NCBI GenBank assembly: GCA_000436535.1 | Contig: FR886304.1 | Location: 1-5,894 of the forward strand | Source of the DNA: Eubacterium sp. CAG:252 | Lineage (GTDB): Bacteria; Bacillota; Clostridia; Lachnospirales; Lachnospiraceae | DNA: 5,894 bases | Direction of reading: 5' to 3' | Shown: in pieces, positions 1 through 4,769 of the stretch | Numbering within the stretch: the stretch's first letter is position 1 | How the letters are laid out: every line of letters begins with the position of its first letter | The notes under the pieces: model-generated | Database searches by the model: none | The model's input: the letters and a program-made list of their open reading frames with translations, nothing else | What the model was told of the DNA's origin: nothing | Translations under genes and position numbers: made by a program

Positions 1-95
1 CGGTATGCATAATTTTAAGTACAATAATATAATTATAGTACATTACATCGGATAAAGATGCACAAATATGACTTGATTAAAAAATGTAAATTTGG

Positions 96-125
96 TTAAT
101 CTGTTTCTGGTTTTAGGACTATAAT
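96..125 (+). promoter_or_regulatory. Probable sigma-A promoter of the bL25 gene
   Basis: A perfect -10 box TATAAT lies at 120-125. The best -35 match is weak: TTAATC at 96-101, with an 18-bp spacer. Transcription would begin near 132, giving a leader of about 80 nt before the start codon at 214. No riboswitch-like core or attenuator is evident in that leader; there is only a small GCTT-GCT-AAGC inverted repeat around 177-187. The -10 box is seen directly; its use as a promoter is inferred. The stretch upstream (1-95) is AT-rich, all three forward frames are interrupted early, and I see no gene end in it. Confidence 0.55.
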
Positions 126-213
126 ACACACTGTAAAAAGAAATAGATAAACTTAACATCACCTCTTTGTTGAAGGCTTGCTAAGCTAATCAGATTTTTG
201 GAGGAAAAGATAA

Positions 214-804
214 ATGAATACTTTAAAAGCTGAAAAAAGAAGCATGAGTGACAAAGCAAAGAAATTAAGAAGAGAAGGTTATGTAACTGGTAATGTGTTT
301 GGCAGAAGCCTTGCAGAATCAATTCCAGTGCAGATTGAGAAAAAGGAAGCAGAAAAGTTCCTTTCAGTCTGCGGTAAAGGTAGTGAAGCACAGCTTTCTT
401 TGGACGGACAGCAGTATGATGTCCTTGTGAAAGAAGTAGATTATGACCCTATTAAGAGACAAACATTAGAAATTGATTTCCAGGTACTTACAGAGGGCGA
501 AAAGGTTCGTTCAGTAGCTGAGATTGTACTTGTTAATCATGAACTTGTTCAGGGCGTACTTGAGCAGCATATGGAGGAAATTCCATATAAGGCAACAAAG
601 TCTGCACTTGTTGAGAAGGTCAGCATAGATGTTGGAAACCTTAAGCCGGGTGACAGTATTAAGGTAGAAGACCTTGATATTGCAAAGGATAAGGACGTTT
701 CTATATCACCGGATGTATTAGAGAAAGTAATTGTCAGTGTAACAGAACAGACATATGCTGGTGATGATGAAGCTGCCGATGAAGAAGATACGGCAGAAGC
801 ATAA
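214..804 (+). CDS. rplY: 50S ribosomal protein bL25 / general stress protein Ctc
   Basis: This 196-residue protein matches the long, two-domain form of bL25 (CTC/TL5 type), which binds 5S rRNA in the central protuberance of the large ribosomal subunit. The N-terminal domain (about residues 1-95) opens with the family signature: LKAEKR, then KKLRREGYVTGNVFG, where many bacteria have GxxPxxxYG. A DVLVKEVDYDP strand and EIDFQ follow. The C-terminal beta domain (about 98-178) contains SVAEIVLVNH, ALVEKVSIDVG and LKPGDSIKVEDL. An acidic tail (about 183-196, rich in D/E/A) ends the protein, as in many Clostridia homologues. The ATG at 214 follows a strong GGAGG at 200-204 with a 9-nt spacer, and no upstream in-frame start competes. 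It is monocistronic in appearance: promoter upstream, hairpin terminators directly after the TAA. In Bacillus the orthologue is stress-induced; nothing here shows that regulation. The family call is very secure. Confidence 0.96.
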   Translation: MNTLKAEKRSMSDKAKKLRREGYVTGNVFGRSLAESIPVQIEKKEAEKFLSVCGKGSEAQLSLDGQQYDVLVKEVDYDPIKRQTLEIDFQVLTEGEKVRSVAEIVLVNHELVQGVLEQHMEEIPYKATKSALVEKVSIDVGNLKPGDSIKVEDLDIAKDKDVSISPDVLEKVIVSVTEQTYAGDDEAADEEDTAEA

Positions 805-808
805 ACAA

Positions 809-841
809 AAAGTAAACGGCTGTGAAGCAGCCATTTACTTT
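809..841 (+). terminator. Hairpin terminator after bL25
   Basis: The arms AAAGTAAA-c-GGCTG (809-822) and CAGCC-a-TTTACTTT (828-841) pair with one C/A mismatch around a 5-nt TGAAG loop, beginning 5 nt after the stop codon. The flanking A-rich and T-rich ends resemble a rho-independent terminator, although the T run after the stem (TTTAT) is short. Termination is inferred from structure and position. Confidence 0.75.
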
Positions 842-865
842 ATAAAAGGTTTAGTAAAAGAATAA

Positions 866-880
866 TCCTGCATAGCAGGA
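866..880. repeat. Small inverted repeat (6-bp stem)
   Basis: TCCTGC (866-871) and GCAGGA (875-880) form a perfect 6-bp stem around a 3-nt ATA loop. It abuts the much longer hairpin that follows and shares base 880 with it, so the two could not both form completely. Its role is unknown. It could be an RNA structure or a protein-binding dyad. Confidence 0.5.
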
Positions 881-945
881 CATAATAAAAGTAAGAATTC
901 TGGTATGGGTATATTCCTATACCGGAATTCTTATTTTTATTATGT
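880..945. terminator. Very long (30-bp) hairpin, probable bidirectional terminator
   Basis: Bases 880-909 pair with 916-945 around a 6-nt loop (TATATT). All 30 positions pair, with three G-T wobbles (891/934, 901/924, 907/918). The core carries GAATTC in each arm. An AATAAAA tract on the left pairs with a TTTTTATT tract on the right, the usual layout of a rho-independent terminator that works on both strands. The stem is much longer than a typical terminator, so another role (a small RNA, a remnant of a palindromic repeat element) is possible. The structure is seen directly; the terminator role is inferred. Confidence 0.65.
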
Positions 946-1008
946 ATAAATATACATGATTTTCTGAATAATTTTTCAGACTAAATAACATAATATTATT
1001 GCTTTTTG

Positions 1009-1037
1009 TTGAATTTTGTCGTTTTTGGATATATACT
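1009..1037 (+). promoter_or_regulatory. Candidate sigma-A promoter (distal)
   Basis: TTGAAT (1009-1014) is followed after exactly 17 bp by TATACT (1032-1037), matching 4/6 and 5/6 of the housekeeping consensus. Transcription would start near 1044, giving a leader of about 220 nt to the chemoreceptor ATG. In such AT-rich DNA chance matches are common, so this remains a candidate. Confidence 0.45.
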
Positions 1038-1115
1038 ATACATATGTGTCATTAAACTGTTTTGAACAGGATATTATGCATAGGTTTAATATCTTTATGG
1101 CAGTTATTAGAGCGT

Positions 1116-1129
1116 AACTTAGGTAAGTT
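1116..1129. promoter_or_regulatory. Perfect 14-bp palindrome, candidate operator
   Basis: AACTTA (1116-1121) and TAAGTT (1124-1129) are exact reverse complements separated by GG. The dyad ends 14 bp before the TTGACA box at 1144, a typical place for an activator or repressor dimer. I do not recognise the regulator. Confidence 0.35.
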
Positions 1130-1143
1130 TAATTTAATATTTA

Positions 1144-1173
1144 TTGACATAGATTCAGTTCGATGAATTCAAT
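1144..1173 (+). promoter_or_regulatory. Candidate sigma-A promoter (TTGACA box)
   Basis: A perfect -35 hexamer, TTGACA (1144-1149), is followed after 18 bp by TTCAAT (1168-1173), a 4/6 match to the -10 consensus. Transcription would start near 1180, about 80 nt before the chemoreceptor ATG. The -35 is convincing; the -10 is only fair. Confidence 0.45.
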
Positions 1174-1229
1174 AAAGGATGATATTTGATTGAATGAATT
1201 CAAATAATATTTATGTTGGATGATATCTG
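1163..1229 (+). repeat. Phased imperfect direct repeat upstream of the chemoreceptor gene
   Basis: ATGAATTCAA occurs at 1163-1172 and again at 1194-1203, 31 bp later. GGATGATAT occurs at 1177-1185 and again at 1218-1226, 41 bp later. The second unit therefore repeats both elements in the same order with about 10 extra bases (one helical turn) between them. An inverted repeat, TATTTGA (1183-1189) and TCAAATA (1200-1206), bridges the two units. The copies could be a duplicated promoter or regulator-binding unit. Confidence 0.45.
1200..1226 (+). promoter_or_regulatory. Candidate sigma-D (flagellar) promoter
   Basis: TCAAA (1200-1204), exactly 15 bp, then ATGATAT (1220-1226) resembles the flagellar/chemotaxis sigma-D consensus of Firmicutes (CTAAA-N15-CCGATAT). 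It matches three of the four core -35 bases (TAAA) and five of seven -10 bases. Transcription would start about 30 nt before the chemoreceptor ATG. The match is imperfect, but the gene product is the kind of protein sigma-D normally controls. Confidence 0.4.
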
Positions 1230-1262
1230 CTGCATAATAAGTGTGGAAGGTAGGTATTGTAT

Positions 1263-3377
1263 ATGAGTAAAGTTTATGATGCGGAAGAATTTAAGGCAAG
1301 GGCCAATGTTAAGACAAGAAAAGTATGGTTTATATTGAATCTGTTGCTTACAGGTCAGTATTATTCCAATGTAACAAAAGGAACGTATGAACAACGGTAT
1401 ATAGTGCCATTTCTGCTGCTATGCTGGGTTCCATACATAGCAGGCTCTGTATATCTTAAGATAAAAGGCAAAAATGCATCATTTTACAGGTCTATCATAA
1501 CAATAGGATATGGACTATTCTACGGATATATAGTGTGTACAAGCCAGACGATGTTATCATTTGCATATATATTTCCAGTTGCAAGTATGATTATTCTGTT
1601 TAAGGACAGAAAGTTCATGATAAAGTGTGGAGTATTTAACACTGTAATACTGATAATAGCATCAGTCTACAAGTATATGACTGGTATGAATTCAGTGGCG
1701 GATATAGATAATTATATGTTACAGATATCCTGCATAATGTTAAGTTATATGTGTTATGTTATGTCTATCAATCACCTTAATCTTTCAGATGGAGCACTTA
1801 CAGACTCCATAAAGGATGACCTTGACAGAGTTGTAAAGACAGTTGAGCAGGTTAAGGACTCAAGTAATATGATAGTTGATGGCATCACTGTAGTAAGAGA
1901 ACTTGAGGAAGAGAACAGACAGGGTGCTAACTTTGTAGTATCGAGTATGGAAGAATTGTCACGCAATAACGATATTCTTCATGATAAGACCAATTCTTCA
2001 ACAGATATGACAACGAAGATTAATAATCAGGTTGAAAATGTTGCTGCACTTATCAATGACGTAGTAAAGCTTGTAAGTGAGTCAGTTGAGCATGCAGACT
2101 TAAGCTCAAAAGAACTTGCAGATGTTGTTGAAAGTACAGATACTATGGCAAAGCTTTCGGGTGAGGTAGATGATATACTTCACGAATTCCAGCAGGAGTT
2201 TGAAAAGGTTAAGACAGAAACAGGAACTATTGAGGAGATTAACTCACAGACCAACCTTCTTGCACTTAATGCCTCTATTGAGGCGGCAAGGGCAGGTGAA
2301 GCTGGTAAGGGCTTTGCAGTAGTTGCTGATGAGATAAGAAACTTAAGTGATGAAACACAGGAGTCATCAGACAGGATTATGGCGGCTCTTGGTCATCTTG
2401 GCGATACATCAGGCAGGATGTTAGAGTCGGTTAAGAGAATATTATCAATAATACAGGAAACACAGGGAAAAGTAGTAAAGGTCAATGACAGTGTTGCTGG
2501 TATAGCAAAAGATTCTAACCAGATAGGACAGCATATCGGCGTGGTTGATTCAGCTATGCAGGAGGTTGAAAGCTCTAACCGTAATCTTGTAGATAATATG
2601 AGCCAGATTGAGAGTGTTATGCAGGTTATTCAGGACTGTATAACTAATGCTGATGACAGTACTAAGATTATGCTTAGTAAGTATGAAGAGTCATCACGTA
2701 ATGTAAACGAGATAGAAAGCGTTGTAGGCGCCATGATGGAAAAGCTTGGAATCGGTGGATTTATGGGAATTCAGGATATCAAGCCTGGTATGAGATGCAC
2801 TGTAAGACAGCTGGTATCTGGTAAGCCATCTAATAGGGACTACAGCGGAGAAATAATAGCGCAGAAGGGTGGAGCATTATTTGTAAGGTTTGATGATGAG
2901 GATATAGATGTTAATAATTCATCATTAAAATTCCGGATTGAGATAGTAGCAGGTAACGTACTTTATCACTGGACTGATGTATCAGCTAAGAGAGCAGCGG
3001 AGTATAAGGAAGATGTATGCAGACTTGAAGTATCTACACTTCCAAGTATTGTAAACAGAAGAAAGTATACAAGAATGCCTATACATAATAAGTGCTCAAT
3101 CGTATTTGAAGATAATGCAGAGATAACATTTACTGGTGAAATGGTAAATATAAGTGCTAACGGTTTTGCGTTTACAACAAGAGATAAAGAATTCGCAGAT
3201 TGTAATGGAAAGAATATGATAGTAAGTATTCCTGACTTCCCAGTAGAACAGGGAAGACTCATAGAAGGTGTTGCAATCAGAAGCACAGACAGCGATGGCA
3301 GTTATATAGTAGGCTGCCGTATGCCATCTGACAGCATAGAGATAGGTAATTATGTAAATAGGAATTATTCAGAATAA
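1263..3377 (+). CDS. Methyl-accepting chemotaxis protein with C-terminal YcgR-like/PilZ c-di-GMP module
   Basis: Numbering is from the ATG at 1263 (704 residues). Residues about 20-170 form five to six hydrophobic membrane segments with short loops, so there is no large extracellular ligand domain. No HAMP is evident; the last membrane helix runs into a long helical region (about 173-490). That region is the chemoreceptor signalling hairpin: Q329-TNLLALNA, the turn E340-AARAGE, then KGFAVVADEIRNLS, the CheA/CheW-binding signature. Residues about 500-595 (IKPGMRCTVRQL, SGEII, LFVRFDD, VLYHW) resemble the N-terminal domain of flagellar brake proteins (YcgR type). A PilZ domain (about 598-700) follows, with both c-di-GMP motifs intact: R600-KYT-R604 (RxxxR) and N629-I-S631-AN-G634 (NxSxxG). 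The protein should couple c-di-GMP to chemotaxis; a PilZ-ended chemoreceptor is known in Azospirillum (Tlp1). A TTG at 1257 with a good spacer to GGAAGG (1245-1250) would add two residues, but ATG is preferred. No other chemotaxis genes are nearby. Confidence 0.93.
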   Translation: MSKVYDAEEFKARANVKTRKVWFILNLLLTGQYYSNVTKGTYEQRYIVPFLLLCWVPYIAGSVYLKIKGKNASFYRSIITIGYGLFYGYIVCTSQTMLSFAYIFPVASMIILFKDRKFMIKCGVFNTVILIIASVYKYMTGMNSVADIDNYMLQISCIMLSYMCYVMSINHLNLSDGALTDSIKDDLDRVVKTVEQVKDSSNMIVDGITVVRELEEENRQGANFVVSSMEELSRNNDILHDKTNSSTDMTTKINNQVENVAALINDVVKLVSESVEHADLSSKELADVVESTDTMAKLSGEVDDILHEFQQEFEKVKTETGTIEEINSQTNLLALNASIEAARAGEAGKGFAVVADEIRNLSDETQESSDRIMAALGHLGDTSGRMLESVKRILSIIQETQGKVVKVNDSVAGIAKDSNQIGQHIGVVDSAMQEVESSNRNLVDNMSQIESVMQVIQDCITNADDSTKIMLSKYEESSRNVNEIESVVGAMMEKLGIGGFMGIQDIKPGMRCTVRQLVSGKPSNRDYSGEIIAQKGGALFVRFDDEDIDVNNSSLKFRIEIVAGNVLYHWTDVSAKRAAEYKEDVCRLEVSTLPSIVNRRKYTRMPIHNKCSIVFEDNAEITFTGEMVNISANGFAFTTRDKEFADCNGKNMIVSIPDFPVEQGRLIEGVAIRSTDSDGSYIVGCRMPSDSIEIGNYVNRNYSE

Positions 3378-3385
3378 TTAGTTAA

Positions 3386-3417
3386 TTACTGGTTTGTAAG
3401 CCATTAGTAACATTTTT
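3386..3417 (+). terminator. Possible weak terminator after the chemoreceptor gene
   Basis: TTACT (3386-3390) pairs with AGTAA (3406-3410), and GGTT with AGCC inside it around a TGTA loop, with a 3-nt ATT bulge. A run of five T (3413-3417) follows. The stem is weak, so read-through into the SGNH genes is plausible. I see no convincing promoter in the 137-bp gap, although a TATTAT box (3464-3469) without a matching -35 is present. Confidence 0.35.
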
Positions 3418-3514
3418 AATATATTATGGTAGTGTAATAAGTATCGGGGAAACATAATCTGGGTATTATAGATATATACAGATTAGCATCATAATATAGA
3501 AAGCAGATGGTTTA

Positions 3515-4702
3515 ATGAGTTCAGGTAAAGATTATAACAGATATGTTAAGTGGGTAAGGTGTATAGTTGCTATTGTTATCTGTCTGACGGTTATTACAGT
3601 TGTTGTACTCTCCGCAAAAAGCAGAATAAATGGGAACAAAAACAGCGAGCCGACAACTGAATATAGTGAAAACAGTGTTATACCAGAAGAAGATGAAGAA
3701 GCGTATGACCTTCCACCAAGAGTGCTTAATTCGGATGTTGTACCATATGACGGACAGAGGCGGGCTATATCGTGCTGGGGCGATTCGATGATGTTTGGTA
3801 TAGGTGCTGGTGAAGCTTATGTATCTGGCAGTGACGAAGTTCTTGATATATCAGGCTGGACAACACCAGATACGTTAGAGTATCTTACAGGAATTAAGGT
3901 ATACAATCTTGGAGTTTCTGGGGAAACTTCAAATGAGATAGCACTACGTCAGGGTGGAATTAAAATGTATGTCGATAATACATTTGAGGTAGGATATGAT
4001 GACAGTGTGGAAGTAAGCATAGTTGATGAGTATGGCAATCCTGTATATATGGCTGACTTTAGTGCATATGGTTATGTTGAACCACACGAACCGGATGTAG
4101 TGTATATTAATGACGACATGTTTAAGATAACAGGAACCGAAGAAACGGGGTTGTATATATGCCGTTATTCGGAAACAGAGGTTGGTGGCGATGCATTTAC
4201 AACGGTGTATGAAGGTACTCAGGTTACAACAAAGGCATCTTATGAAAGAAAAGGTGATATTCTTATTCTTGAGATAGGTAGTAATGGCGGATGGGATAAC
4301 TACAGGCAGCTTATAAGCCAATATGATGCCATGATTCAGAATGCAGGTTGTGATTATTATATAATAGTAGGTGATACAGATGACCCGGGAACATCAATAG
4401 CTGATACATCACAGGGTTTTTGCAATGAAGACGGAACTTATATAGGTGTAGGAGATACTGCCTGGGAGGCAACATTAAGTGAAGCTTATGGAGAGCATTT
4501 CATTAATATGAGAACCTATCTTATAGAAAATGGTCTGTCGGATGCAGGTCTGCGTGCAACTAATGCTGATTACAGGGGCTTCCGCAGAGGAAGGATATCC
4601 AAGCAGCTAAGGTCAGACTGGACACATTTTAATTCGTATGGATATTATGCCAAGGGACTGGCAATCTATGAGAAGGGTGTGGAGTTAGGTTATTGGAAGT
4701 AG
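3515..4702 (+). CDS. Membrane-anchored extracellular SGNH/GDSL-family hydrolase
   Basis: This 395-residue protein begins with a short basic segment and one hydrophobic helix (about 14-33) with no clear signal peptidase site, so it is probably an N-in signal anchor. A Ser/Glu/Asp-rich stalk (about 40-65) leads to the catalytic domain, which should lie outside the cell. SGNH blocks are recognisable: block I G89-D90-S91-M (nucleophile Ser91), block II N131-LGVSG-E137 (oxyanion Gly), block III I254-GSN-GGW (Asn257), and block V D368-WT-H371 (catalytic Asp and His). The catalytic set therefore looks complete. Between blocks II and III lies an extra, probably beta-rich segment (about 151-245). Four cysteines (87, 216, 279, 303) lie on the extracellular side. 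The likely activity is ester hydrolysis, for example deacetylation of a polysaccharide; the substrate is unknown. The ATG at 3515 has only a weak RBS (AGAAAG, 3497-3502). It resembles the next gene, 67 bp downstream, and the two probably share a transcript. Confidence 0.85.
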   Translation: MSSGKDYNRYVKWVRCIVAIVICLTVITVVVLSAKSRINGNKNSEPTTEYSENSVIPEEDEEAYDLPPRVLNSDVVPYDGQRRAISCWGDSMMFGIGAGEAYVSGSDEVLDISGWTTPDTLEYLTGIKVYNLGVSGETSNEIALRQGGIKMYVDNTFEVGYDDSVEVSIVDEYGNPVYMADFSAYGYVEPHEPDVVYINDDMFKITGTEETGLYICRYSETEVGGDAFTTVYEGTQVTTKASYERKGDILILEIGSNGGWDNYRQLISQYDAMIQNAGCDYYIIVGDTDDPGTSIADTSQGFCNEDGTYIGVGDTAWEATLSEAYGEHFINMRTYLIENGLSDAGLRATNADYRGFRRGRISKQLRSDWTHFNSYGYYAKGLAIYEKGVELGYWK

Positions 4703-4769
4703 TCTGGGCACAGGTAATAAGCGCATATCAGTGGGGATGTAATAAAAATGCGTAGAAATGAGGATTAAT

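Larger units (their letters stand above)
946..1262. other. AT-rich regulatory intergenic region upstream of the chemoreceptor gene
   Basis: No coding sequence is supportable in this stretch; every frame is broken by frequent stops. It holds two sigma-A-like promoters, a 14-bp palindrome, a phased direct repeat and a candidate sigma-D promoter, each listed separately. A short inverted repeat, CTGTT-TTG-AACAG (1057-1069), is also present and unexplained. I looked for a c-di-GMP riboswitch core because the downstream receptor binds c-di-GMP, and saw none. The dense signals suggest that the chemoreceptor gene has several promoters. Confidence 0.6.

Noticed and set aside
28..37. TATAATTATA palindrome as a promoter or operator
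   Set aside because: Pure A/T palindromes are expected by chance in this composition, and no -35 box accompanies it.
119..391. Reverse-strand open frame overlapping the bL25 gene start
   Set aside because: It is the antisense shadow of a certain ribosomal protein gene, with a low-complexity Leu/Phe-rich translation and no RBS.
1057..1069. CTGTT-TTG-AACAG inverted repeat as a LexA/SOS box
   Set aside because: It does not match the Gram-positive LexA consensus (CGAAC-N4-GTTCG type), and the neighbouring genes are not SOS genes.
1076..1117. 13-codon mini-ORF (starting MHRFN) preceded by AGGA in the chemoreceptor leader
   Set aside because: Too short to support, no attenuator follows it, and similar short frames arise by chance in AT-rich DNA.
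946..1262. c-di-GMP riboswitch upstream of the PilZ chemoreceptor
   Set aside because: I looked for the conserved GEMM-type core and class II features and saw neither; a covariance-model search would be decisive.
1257..1262. TTG start codon two codons before the chosen ATG of the chemoreceptor gene
   Set aside because: Spacing to GGAAGG is acceptable, but an ATG follows immediately and the difference is only two residues.
3944..4321. Reverse-strand 125-codon open frame inside the first SGNH gene
   Set aside because: It lies wholly antisense to a gene with intact catalytic motifs, and its translation has no recognisable domain.
4748..4768. Six-codon ATG...TAA frame just before the second SGNH start
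   Set aside because: Too short and without any recognisable feature; it contains the RBS of the real gene.
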